Shown one piece after another: positions 1 through 7,755 of a DNA stretch of 64,000 nt (its first letter is position 1; every line of letters starts with the position of its first letter). The stretch is from positions 62,001 through 126,000 of the forward strand of contig JAHBXW010000006.1 in NCBI GenBank assembly GCA_019636235.1. The letters are read 5' to 3'. Under the pieces are notes generated by a model. That model was given only the letters and a program-made list of their open reading frames with translations, did not search any database and was not told where the DNA came from. The DNA is from Planctomyces sp. (lineage in GTDB: Bacteria > Planctomycetota > Planctomycetia > Planctomycetales > Planctomycetaceae). Both the position numbers and the translations under genes were made by a program.

Positions 1-775
1 CCCGGCTGCGCCCCACACGGATCGAATACGTGCTTTCGACGCCGCGGCAGCACCAGCCCCAGTTCACAAACTGATAGAACCAGCCGTCCCGCTCGACGAT
101 GGCCGGGGCTTCGATCTGCGGCTTGTTCGCGATCGCATGCACCGGGGAATCGGGGGCGATTCGCAGCCCCGTCACGGGGTCGAGCTGGATCAGCTTCAGC
201 CCGGACCAGAATGATCCCAGGGACATCCACAGGTCACCGCCCGATGTGCGGATCAGTCCCGGATCGATGGCGTTGAAGTCGCTGCGTTCGTCGGTCTGGA
301 TGACGATGCCGTGATCGGTCCAGCCGTAGTCGGGCGAAGCGGGGTCCAGCGACTTCGACGAGGCCAGCGCGATGGCGGATGTCTGTTTGCCGAAGGTCGA
401 GACGGAGTAATAGAGCAGGAAACGCCCGTCGTGTTCGATGACATCTGGCGCCCAGAAGTGCCCGCGCTGGTTGGGGATGACGTCGGTGATCCAGGCCGGC
501 GGCTCGGGGAAGACCGGCGGGCCGGGCTTCCAGTCGATGAGATCCGGAGAGCGCCACGACGAGACGCCCATGCCGGTGGCGAACATCCAGAATTCCTCGC
601 CGCAGCGGACGATCGTCGAGGGATCGTGAATCCGCGGCTGGCGGTTGCGGCGGGTTGTCTCCGGGGGATTGGGGGTCGGCGCCTGCGGCGGTTGAGCGAC
701 AGCGACCGCGGCGCAAACCGTTCCGAAGGAGACGACGGCGGACAGGCTTCGAAAAGGCCGGAGACGGGACAGCAT
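1..775 (-). CDS. GH43 family arabinanase/arabinosidase, exported (3' end beyond window)
   Basis: The visible 258 residues start at ATG 775 and run off the left edge. They begin with a signal-peptide-like stretch (hydrophobic about residues 9-27, ending AVAQ). The five-bladed propeller enzymes of GH43 use an Asp base, an Asp pKa modulator and a Glu acid. All three are visible in the expected contexts: HDPS (D51), AIDP (D171) and IEAP (E222), with HFWAPD at 106-111 as in endo-1,5-alpha-L-arabinanases. The predicted role is hydrolysis of arabinan side chains of plant or algal pectin outside the cytoplasm. The C-terminal end is missing, so accessory domains cannot be judged. The next gene rightward, glgC, is on the same strand and unrelated. 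Family assignment is confident; substrate is inferred. Confidence 0.85.
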   Translation of the reverse strand, partial: MLSRLRPFRSLSAVVSFGTVCAAVAVAQPPQAPTPNPPETTRRNRQPRIHDPSTIVRCGEEFWMFATGMGVSSWRSPDLIDWKPGPPVFPEPPAWITDVIPNQRGHFWAPDVIEHDGRFLLYYSVSTFGKQTSAIALASSKSLDPASPDYGWTDHGIVIQTDERSDFNAIDPGLIRTSGGDLWMSLGSFWSGLKLIQLDPVTGLRIAPDSPVHAIANKPQIEAPAIVERDGWFYQFVNWGWCCRGVESTYSIRVGRSR

Positions 776-836
776 CACGGGCGACCTTCCGGGTTCAGGG
801 GGACGCGAAGCGACGCCGGCGGCGGTCGGCCGCTGG

Positions 837-2093
837 TCAGAAAGTCCAGCCGTCCGGCAGGACGGTGCCTTTGGGCACGACAATGACGCCGTCGCGGACC
901 ATCACGGGTCCGCGTTCGCCGTTCTCCGGGAAACCCTTGGGCATGCGGAGGGTGACGCGGTCGCCGATCCGGCAGTTTTTGTCGACAATGGCGCGTTCGA
1001 TGACGGCCCCTTTGCCGATCCCCGCGCCCCCCGGCCCGATCTCGTGCGAATCGGCGCCCATCAGCACCGAGTCCTGAATGGTGGCGTCCGAGCCAATGAA
1101 GCAGCGCAGGCCGATGAGGCTGTTCTTGACGACGGCGCCCTGTTCGATGCGGCAGCCGTCGGCGACGAGGCTGGCGATGATCGAGGCCCCGTCGATGCGG
1201 GTAGGAGGCAGGTAGCGGGCGTGGGTGTAGATCGGGGCGTCGGGGAGATCGAGCCGGAAGGGAGGCTCCGGGGCCGCGAGGGCCAGGTTGGCCTCGAAGA
1301 AGGAATCGATGGTGCCGATGTCCTCCCAGTAGCCGTCGAACAGGTGCAGTTGCACCTTGCGGGCGCGGATGGCGGCGGGAAAGACCTCCTTGCCGAAGTC
1401 CTGGTAGTTCGTTTTTTCGAGGAGTTCCAGGAGCGTATTCCGGTTGAACAGGTAGATGCCCATGCTGGCCAGGCAGTCGCGGCCCTGGCTGGGAATGCCG
1501 CGGGCGTCGATCCAGTCGGGGCTGGTGCGGACGAGGTCGAGTTCGGGCTTGGTTTTGGGCTTTTCGAGGAAGCCCTCGACGCGGAACTCATCGTTGACGC
1601 GCATGATGCCGAACGAGGCGGCCTTCCGCGCATCGACGGGCAGGGCGGCGATGGTGACGTCGGCCCTGGCCTCCTGGTGTGTCTTCAGCATGTCCCGGAA
1701 ATCCATCCGGTAGAGCTGGTCGCCGGAGAGGATCAGGACGTAATCGATGCCGGGCTGCTGGAGGTAGCGGAGCTGTTTGCGGACGGCGTCGGCCGTGCCC
1801 TGGTACCACATCTCGCCTTCGTTGGTCTGCTGGGCGGCGAGGATTTCAACAAAGCCGTTGGAGAAGTGGTCGAAGTTGTAAGTCTGGCGAATATGCCGGT
1901 GCAGGCTGACGGAGTTGAACTGGGTCAGCAGGTAGATCCGCCGGATGCCGCTGTTGATGCAGTTGGAAATCGGGATATCGATGATTCGATATTTCCCGGC
2001 GAGGGGGACGGCGGGCTTTGATCGCTCAGCAGTCAGGGGGAGCAGTCGCGTGCCCTTGCCGCCACCCAAAACGATGCACGCAATGTTGTTCAT
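837..2093 (-). CDS. glgC: glucose-1-phosphate adenylyltransferase
   Basis: This 418-residue enzyme makes ADP-glucose from ATP and glucose 1-phosphate, the committed step of glycogen synthesis in the cytoplasm. The nucleotide-binding GGGKGTR sits at residues 10-16, followed by SKPAVPLAGKYR and SNCINSGIRR typical of the plant/cyanobacterial-like subgroup. SGDQLYRMD marks the sugar-phosphate site, and the C-terminal third is a left-handed beta-helix domain. The open frame extends 31 codons upstream, but ATG 2093 gives the family-typical N-terminus (MNNIACIVLGGG). No other glycogen gene is adjacent. Confidence 0.95.
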   Translation of the reverse strand: MNNIACIVLGGGKGTRLLPLTAERSKPAVPLAGKYRIIDIPISNCINSGIRRIYLLTQFNSVSLHRHIRQTYNFDHFSNGFVEILAAQQTNEGEMWYQGTADAVRKQLRYLQQPGIDYVLILSGDQLYRMDFRDMLKTHQEARADVTIAALPVDARKAASFGIMRVNDEFRVEGFLEKPKTKPELDLVRTSPDWIDARGIPSQGRDCLASMGIYLFNRNTLLELLEKTNYQDFGKEVFPAAIRARKVQLHLFDGYWEDIGTIDSFFEANLALAAPEPPFRLDLPDAPIYTHARYLPPTRIDGASIIASLVADGCRIEQGAVVKNSLIGLRCFIGSDATIQDSVLMGADSHEIGPGGAGIGKGAVIERAIVDKNCRIGDRVTLRMPKGFPENGERGPVMVRDGVIVVPKGTVLPDGWTF

Positions 2094-2221
2094 GGCCGGG
2101 ACGTCGTGGGGCAATGGGACGGAGTTGAGGCGGTTCCGGACGGGACCGTCGCCGGGGAATGGCGACGTCACCGCCCATCGAACCACAGCGTTCTCCAGAA
2201 TGCAAGGGGCATACCAGAACG

Positions 2222-2250
2222 CAGGCCCGGAGAGGCTGTCCCCGGGCCTG
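2222..2250 (-). terminator. hairpin downstream of ahcY
   Basis: A perfect 9-bp inverted repeat (CAGGCCCGG at 2222-2230 and CCGGGCCTG at 2242-2250) with an 11-nt loop lies 29 bp beyond the ahcY stop and before the glgC start. The T-run on the ahcY-sense side is weak (GCGTTCTGG), so it could be a weak intrinsic terminator or only a stabilising hairpin. Confidence 0.5.
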
Positions 2251-2279
2251 GCGATCGGGCTGCGGTCCGCTACGGCGGC

Positions 2280-3611
2280 TCAGTAGCGGTAGTGCTCCGG
2301 CTTGAACGGGCCGGTCGCCGGCACGCCGAGGTAATCGGACTGCTTCTGGGTGAGTTTCGTCAGCTTGACGCCCAGCTTGTCGAGATGCAGACGGGCGACC
2401 TCTTCATCGAGATGCTTGGGCAGCACGTGGACGCCGACGTCCCAGGCGTCGGAGTTGGTCCACAGCTCGATCTGGGCGACGACCTGGTTCGTGAAGCTGT
2501 TGGACATCACGAAGGCCGGGTGGCCCTTGGCGCAGCCGAGGTTCACGAGCCGGCCCTCGGCGAGGACGATGATGGCCTTGCCGTCCGGGTAGACGTACTT
2601 GTGGACCGGGCCCCCCTCGTCGGAGTCCTGCTTGACGGTGACCTTCTTCAGGTCCTTGCGCGTATTGAGGTAGGCCATGTCGATTTCGATGTCGAAGTGG
2701 CCGATGTTGCAGACCAGCGCGTGGTCCTTCATGCGGTCGAGGTGCTCGCCGCGGATGATGTCGCAGCAGCCGGTGGTTGTCACGAAGATGTCGGCCGTGT
2801 CGCAGACCTCCTCGAGCGTCGTGACCTGGTAGCCTTCCATCGCGGCCTGCAGGGCGCAGATCGGATCGATCTCGGTGACGATCACGCGGGCGCCCAGGCC
2901 CCGCATCGCGTCGGCGCAGCCCTTGCCCACGTCGCCGAAGCCGCAGACCACCACGACCTTGCCGGCCACCATCACCCCCGTGGCCCGCTTGATGCCGTCG
3001 CCCAGCGACTCGCGGCAACCGTACAGGTTGTCGAACTTGCTCTTCGTGACCGAGTCGTTGACGTTGATCGCCGGCACGCCCAGTTTGCCCTGCGCGTGCA
3101 TCTGATACAGGCGGTGCACGCCCGTCGTTGTCTCTTCGGAGATGCCCTTGATGCCCTTGAGCAACTCGGGGAACTTCTCGTGAACCATGACGGTCAGGTC
3201 GCCGCCGTCGTCCAGGATCATGTTCAGCGGCTGGCCGTCGTCCCAGTGCAGCGTCTGCTCGATGCACCAGTCGAATTCCTCGGCCGTCTCACCCTTCCAG
3301 GCGAAAACGGGAATGCCGGCGGCGGCGACGGCGGCGGCGGCGTCGTCCTGGGTCGAAAAGATGTTGCAGCTCGACCAGCGGACGGTCGCGCCCAGCTCGG
3401 TGAGCGTCTCGATGAGGACGGCCGTTTCGGTCGTCATGTGCAGGCAGCCGGCGATGCGGGCGCCCTTCAGCGGCTTCGATTGGCCGTACTTCTCGCGGAG
3501 AGCCATCAGCCCGGGCATCTCTTTCTCCGCCAGTTCAATCTGGCGACGGCCGAGGTCGGCCAGCTTGATGTCCTTGACCTTATAGGGCAGCGGTTTGGCG
3601 GCAACGGCCAT
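2280..3611 (-). CDS. ahcY: adenosylhomocysteinase
   Basis: This 443-residue enzyme reversibly splits S-adenosylhomocysteine into adenosine and homocysteine and so clears the product of methyltransferases. Visible signatures are LHMTTETA at 57-64, [13 protein letters not shown] near 183-195 and the NAD-binding GFGDVGKG at 224-231. The C-terminus PEHYRY carries the Lys/Tyr tail of the family. Full length. It lies between glgC (186 bp downstream) and a divergently transcribed acyl-CoA ligase gene. The upstream 237 bp shows no convincing SAH-riboswitch core. Confidence 0.97.
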   Translation of the reverse strand: MAVAAKPLPYKVKDIKLADLGRRQIELAEKEMPGLMALREKYGQSKPLKGARIAGCLHMTTETAVLIETLTELGATVRWSSCNIFSTQDDAAAAVAAAGIPVFAWKGETAEEFDWCIEQTLHWDDGQPLNMILDDGGDLTVMVHEKFPELLKGIKGISEETTTGVHRLYQMHAQGKLGVPAINVNDSVTKSKFDNLYGCRESLGDGIKRATGVMVAGKVVVVCGFGDVGKGCADAMRGLGARVIVTEIDPICALQAAMEGYQVTTLEEVCDTADIFVTTTGCCDIIRGEHLDRMKDHALVCNIGHFDIEIDMAYLNTRKDLKKVTVKQDSDEGGPVHKYVYPDGKAIIVLAEGRLVNLGCAKGHPAFVMSNSFTNQVVAQIELWTNSDAWDVGVHVLPKHLDEEVARLHLDKLGVKLTKLTQKQSDYLGVPATGPFKPEHYRY

Positions 3612-3848
3612 CGAACAGAACCTCGTCGTGAAATGTCATGCGATTCGCAGGCGCGGTGCGGGAACGTTCCCGCGGGCGGCGGCGTCCGGTCCTCAAGCGC
3701 GTTCGGGCGGCGCCCGCCCGCACGGCCCATCGTCCGGTCGCAGGAGAAGATAGGTCGCCCCGGGAGCGTCGACAAGGCCCCCTCCGGCCGCGACGATAGC
3801 GTGCGCCGCTGTACGATCCCGCTCACCGCTTTCGGAACCCGCCTGCGT

Positions 3849-5090
3849 ATGACTTCGACCGGCCTCGCGCGCCTGTCCGACATGCTCCGGGAAGTGCTGC
3901 CGACGAACGCCTTCTGGAAGGCCCGGCTCGCCGGCTGCAACACCCGCGTGAGCACGCCTGAAGACCTGCAGCAGCTCCCGTTTGTGACGAAGGCCGAGCT
4001 GGTCGCCGACCAGGCGGCGCATCCTCCCTATGGTTCGAACCTGACGTTTCCCCGGTCGGCGTATTGCCGGCTGCATCAGACATCGGGCACCACCGGTCGC
4101 CCGCTGCGGTGGCTGGACACGCCGGACAGCTGGCGGTGGATCCTGGGGTGCTGGGAGACGATTTACAGCGACATCGGGATCCGCGAGGAGGACGTGTTCG
4201 CGTTCCCGTTTTCGTTCGGCCCGTTTCTGGGGTTCTGGGCGGCGTTCGAGGGGGCCTGCCGGCTGGGTCGGCTGTCGCTGGCGGGGGGCGGGCTGTCGAC
4301 CGAGGCCCGGCTGGCGATGATCGCGGAGAATTCTGCGACCGTGGTCTGCTGCACGCCGACGTACGCGCTGCGTCTGGCGGAGACGGCGGAGCGGCTGGGC
4401 TTGGATCTGGCATCAGGCGGCGTGCGAACGATCGTTGTGGCGGGGGAGCCCGGCGGAAATGTTCCGCCGGTGCGGGAGCGGATCGAGCGGGCCTGGGGCG
4501 CGCGGGTCTTCGACCACTGGGGGATGACGGAACTGGGGCCGCTGGCGATCGAACCCGAGGGGGAGCGGGGCGGACTGCGGATGCTTGACTCCGCCTGCCT
4601 GTCGGAAGTCATCGATCCGGCCAGCGGGCAGCCGGCGGCGGCGGGAGCGCTGGGCGAGCTGGTGGTGACCAACCTGGGCCGGGTGGGCCAGCCGTTGATC
4701 CGCTACCGGACGGGCGATCTGGTGCGGGCTCGCGAGAGGGGGGACGACTGCGTGTTTCTCGACGGGGGCGTGCTGGGCCGCACCGACGACATGTTCATCG
4801 TCCGGGGAAACAATGTGTTCCCGTCCAGCATTGAAGCGGTGGTGCGGGAGTTTCCGGAGGTGGTGGAGTTCCGGATGACGCTCCGCGAGGAGCGGTCGAT
4901 GCCGCACCTGGAGCTGGAGATTGAGGCGCGCGAGGATTTCGTCGCCGGGATGGAGGAGCTGGCGGAGCGGGTGCGTCAACGGGTGAAGGACCGGCTGAAT
5001 TTCCAGCCGGAGGTGACGGCGGCCCCGCCGGGGAGCCTGCCGCGGTACGAACTGAAGGGTCGCCGGTTCCGCCGCGCGGCGCCGCCCTGA
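3849..5090 (+). CDS. phenylacetate-CoA ligase (PaaK)-like adenylate-forming enzyme
   Basis: This 413-residue ANL-superfamily protein is of PaaK length. The phosphate-binding TSGTTGRP is at residues 78-85, followed by HWGMTELG and YRTGDLVR, and a C-terminal small domain with GRTDDMFIVRGNNVFPS. Such enzymes activate an aryl or other carboxylate with ATP and load it on CoA. The frame is open far upstream through ahcY antisense, but ATG 3849 fits the family N-terminus and avoids overlap. No phenylacetate catabolism genes are nearby, so the substrate is unknown. Confidence 0.85.
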   Translation: MTSTGLARLSDMLREVLPTNAFWKARLAGCNTRVSTPEDLQQLPFVTKAELVADQAAHPPYGSNLTFPRSAYCRLHQTSGTTGRPLRWLDTPDSWRWILGCWETIYSDIGIREEDVFAFPFSFGPFLGFWAAFEGACRLGRLSLAGGGLSTEARLAMIAENSATVVCCTPTYALRLAETAERLGLDLASGGVRTIVVAGEPGGNVPPVRERIERAWGARVFDHWGMTELGPLAIEPEGERGGLRMLDSACLSEVIDPASGQPAAAGALGELVVTNLGRVGQPLIRYRTGDLVRARERGDDCVFLDGGVLGRTDDMFIVRGNNVFPSSIEAVVREFPEVVEFRMTLREERSMPHLELEIEAREDFVAGMEELAERVRQRVKDRLNFQPEVTAAPPGSLPRYELKGRRFRRAAPP

Positions 5091-5124
5091 GGGTCGGCGC
5101 GTGCCGGGGCTCCTGGTCAGCCGA

Positions 5125-5343
5125 TCAGATGACGCCGCCGTGGGTGCGGTAAGGCGTAGCGAGGTCGGGCATGTCGAGGCCCCAGATGCGGTCCCAGATT
5201 TCGGGGATCTGGCGATAACCTTCCGAGGTGTAGATGAGCTGCCGAACCCGCTCATCGGGCGAAGCGTGCCAGATGGGGACGACGCATCCCGACTGGACGG
5301 CCGACGTGGCGGCGATGAGGGTGAGCAGGAACAGCTTACGCAT
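5125..5343 (-). CDS. small planctomycete-type lipoprotein, unknown function
   Basis: A 72-residue protein with a short positively charged N-terminus, a hydrophobic stretch and Cys at 20 in the context AVQSGC, a weak but plausible lipobox. The mature part is short and acidic/aromatic, with EIWDRIWGLDMPD and a tail reading TPYRTHGGVI. I associate this tail with small secreted planctomycete proteins, although I could not run a search. It ends 34 bp from the end of the convergent acyl-CoA ligase gene. Function unknown. Confidence 0.65.
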   Translation of the reverse strand: MRKLFLLTLIAATSAVQSGCVVPIWHASPDERVRQLIYTSEGYRQIPEIWDRIWGLDMPDLATPYRTHGGVI

Positions 5344-5567
5344 CGGACTCCTCCATGAGTCCGCGACCGCCGTGGAGGCGCGCGGAGGGGGTCATCTGCT
5401 CGCGGGCGGGCCGCGAGAGGATACCGCAACTCGATTTGTCGACAGGATTTGCCTGACGTGCGGCAGGACGCCGTCGTCATGCGACGCGAAGTGGGGACGT
5501 GACGGATTGTTCCGGTGGGCCGCCGGGAGCCAGTCGGCTTCCCGGGGAGGCGGCGGATCCGGCGGGA

Positions 5568-5954
5568 TCAAAAGTCGGCCGACGTGGGTTCGGCGGCCGG
5601 TTGTTCATCGTTGGAGTGTTCAATGGGCGGGGAGTAGGCGGGGAGTCCCTGGGCGGCGCGGGCGGCCTCTTCCTGCTCGAGCCGCAGGACTCGTTCCTCC
5701 ATCTCCTTGCCGGGCTTGAACGTTACGACGTATTTCTCGGCCACATCGACGCGTTCGCCAGTGCGGGGGTTCCGCGCCTTGCGCGCCGCTCGCTTCTTCA
5801 CTTCGAAGACGCCGAAGTTCCGCAACTCGATGCGGCGTTCTTCGACGAGCGTATCGATGATCGCCTCGAAGGTGCTTTGAACGATCTCTTTGGTCTTCAG
5901 CTGGGTCAGCTGATGCTTGTCGGAGATCGTTTTGACAATCTCTTTTTTCGTCAC
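5568..5954 (-). CDS. HU/IHF family DNA-binding protein
   Basis: A 128-residue nucleoid-associated protein. It has an N-terminal helical dimerisation half ([13 protein letters not shown]) and then the beta-arm region [23 protein letters not shown], where the NPRTGE Pro at the arm tip intercalates DNA in this family. The usual family length is about 90-100. Here about 30 extra C-terminal residues (Glu/Ala/Pro-rich, ending [10 protein letters not shown]) form an acidic tail that could modulate DNA binding. It is monocistronic as far as can be seen. Confidence 0.93.
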   Translation of the reverse strand: MTKKEIVKTISDKHQLTQLKTKEIVQSTFEAIIDTLVEERRIELRNFGVFEVKKRAARKARNPRTGERVDVAEKYVVTFKPGKEMEERVLRLEQEEAARAAQGLPAYSPPIEHSNDEQPAAEPTSADF

Positions 5955-6415
5955 GTCAGAAATCTCCCGGGGACGCGTGCCGGAGTGCGGCGAGCGAGGT
6001 CGATGACCGACGAAACTTTATTGCCTTTCAGAAGTTAGTGTCAAGCGGCCGCCGCCGATCCCGCTGCATTCGCGGTTTTGGACGTCTCCGGCGGGCAGTT
6101 TCGGCCGGAGCTGCGTTCGTTTGACGTAAAACATCCCGAGTTGGCTGGTTACGGTTGCGAAACACCGGCCTTGTCGATTGGACGAGGTTTCGGCGCTCGA
6201 TGTTTCGTATCGGCGGGCCGTGGGGCGGACATTCAGCAAATCCGGAGCAATCGGAAAAATCGGCCTCAAGCGCCCCGGGCGCAAACCGCCGCGGACGGCG
6301 TCTCCGGCGTTGACGCGTCCTGCCCCGGGGCATACATTTCTTTCGAACAGACACATGGCTATAGAGTTACGACGAACCAAGGCCAATTCGGGCGAGATCA
6401 GGAGAGTTTCCAATC
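5955..6415. other. 461-bp divergent intergenic region
   Basis: The region separates the HU-like gene (leftward) and the helicase gene (rightward). Frames through it have no family-like sequence. It must hold promoters for both genes and is noticeably less GC-rich around 6010-6020 and 6335-6365. No repeat or structured RNA was recognised. Confidence 0.6.
6337..6365 (+). promoter_or_regulatory. possible sigma70-type promoter for the helicase gene
   Basis: TTTCTT (6337-6342) and TATAGA (6360-6365) are separated by 17 bp, 50 bp upstream of the start codon. The -35 element is a poor match, so this is a weak call based on the good -10 and the spacing. Confidence 0.25.
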
Positions 6416-7669
6416 GTGGAATCCAGTGATGGAACGCCTCGGTCGTTCCAGTTGATGGGACTCAGCGAACGTATGCTGCGGGCCCTGGACGGCGTGAAGT
6501 ACCAAAACCCGACCCCCATTCAGGCAGCTTTCATCCCGCGGGCATTGACGGGTCGGGACTGCATCGGACAGGCGCGGACTGGCACCGGGAAGACGTGTGC
6601 GTTCGTCATTCCGCTGCTCGAACAGATCGATCATTCGCTGCCGAAGGTTCAGGCGCTGGTGCTGTGTCCGACCCGGGAGCTGGGCGAACAGGTGGCTCAG
6701 GAAGCGGGGCGGCTGGCGGCGGAGCATAACTGCGACCCGGCGCTGCTGGTCGGCGGCCGACCACTGGGATCGCAGATCCGGGCGCTGGAAAAGTTTCCGT
6801 CCATCGTGATCGGAACTCCGGGTCGCGTGATCGACCTGCTGCAGCGCAAGAAGCTGGACCTCTCAGGACTGCGGGTCGCCGTGCTGGACGAGGCCGACCG
6901 GATGCTGGACATCGGGTTCCGGCCGGACATCGAGCGGATTCTCCGGCAGTGTCCGACGCAGCGGCAGACGTTGTTGCTGTCGGCGACGATGCCGCCGCCG
7001 GTGGAGCGTCTGGCGCAGCGCTACATGAAGAACCCGGACAAAGTCGACCTGTCGGGCGACAGCGTGGCGGCGGACCTGGTCGAGCAGTTTTACTGCACGG
7101 TCGATCACGACAAGAAGTTCGGCATGCTGGTGAATCTGCTGCGGATGGAACGGCCGCACCAGGCGATCGTGTTCGTGCGGACCAAGCGGGGCGCGGACGA
7201 CTTGCACCGTCGGCTGAAGCAGCGGCTGTCGGACGTCGCCGCGATCCACGGAGACCTGCAGCAGTCGGAGCGGGACCGCGTGATGCGGCACCTGCGCAGC
7301 GGGCAGTTGCGGCTGCTGATCGCGACCGACGTGGTCGGCCGCGGCATCGACATCAGCAGCATCTCGCACATCGTAAACTACGACATTCCGGAGTATTCGG
7401 ACGACTACGTGCACCGCGTGGGCCGGACGGGCCGGATCTCGTCGGAGCGACGGGGGCGGGCGTTCACGTTCGTCACCAAAGAAGAAGGCGAGGAGCTGAC
7501 GCGGATTGAGATCCGCATCAACCGGATGCTTTCGGAGTACAAGGTCGACGGGTATCAGCCTTACACTCCGCGGGCCGTCCGGACGCTGGAGGATGCGTCA
7601 AGTCCTCACGCCGGAGGGACATCGTTCCCGGTCAATGAAGACGACTGGTGCGAGTTCCACGTCGCGTGA
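6416..7669 (+). CDS. DEAD-box RNA helicase
   Basis: A 417-residue ATP-dependent RNA-unwinding protein. All core motifs are visible: the Q-motif (NPTPIQ), ARTGTGKT, PTRELG, TPGR, LDEADRM, SAT, the IVFVRTKRGAD strand, RGIDI and HRVGRTGR. The C-terminal extension past the helicase core is short, so it is closer to a minimal RhlE-like enzyme than to DeaD/CsdA. The start codon is GTG 6416, preceded by GGAGAG at 6401-6406 (9-nt spacing). It probably acts in ribosome assembly or mRNA turnover; the exact RNA target cannot be read from sequence. Confidence 0.93.
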   Translation: MESSDGTPRSFQLMGLSERMLRALDGVKYQNPTPIQAAFIPRALTGRDCIGQARTGTGKTCAFVIPLLEQIDHSLPKVQALVLCPTRELGEQVAQEAGRLAAEHNCDPALLVGGRPLGSQIRALEKFPSIVIGTPGRVIDLLQRKKLDLSGLRVAVLDEADRMLDIGFRPDIERILRQCPTQRQTLLLSATMPPPVERLAQRYMKNPDKVDLSGDSVAADLVEQFYCTVDHDKKFGMLVNLLRMERPHQAIVFVRTKRGADDLHRRLKQRLSDVAAIHGDLQQSERDRVMRHLRSGQLRLLIATDVVGRGIDISSISHIVNYDIPEYSDDYVHRVGRTGRISSERRGRAFTFVTKEEGEELTRIEIRINRMLSEYKVDGYQPYTPRAVRTLEDASSPHAGGTSFPVNEDDWCEFHVA

Positions 7670-7755
7670 CGCGGGTTTGAATCGAGAGCCGGGGGGCGGT
7701 CGCGGTGCTGGCCGGCGGCCCGGGCCGGCGCGGATCGTGCCGGCGGGCAGTCGGC

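Noticed and set aside
1044-2021. Long plus-strand frame opposite glgC
   Set aside because: Antisense shadow of glgC caused by high GC at third positions; no signature of its own.
2106-3848. N-terminal extension of the PaaK-like gene through ahcY antisense
   Set aside because: ahcY lies on the other strand here and the family start is at 3849.
3612-3848. Possible SAH riboswitch upstream of ahcY
   Set aside because: I looked for the conserved core and did not find it; a covariance-model search would settle it.
5499-6038. Plus-strand frame over the HU-like gene
   Set aside because: Shadow; the minus-strand HU/IHF sequence is unambiguous.
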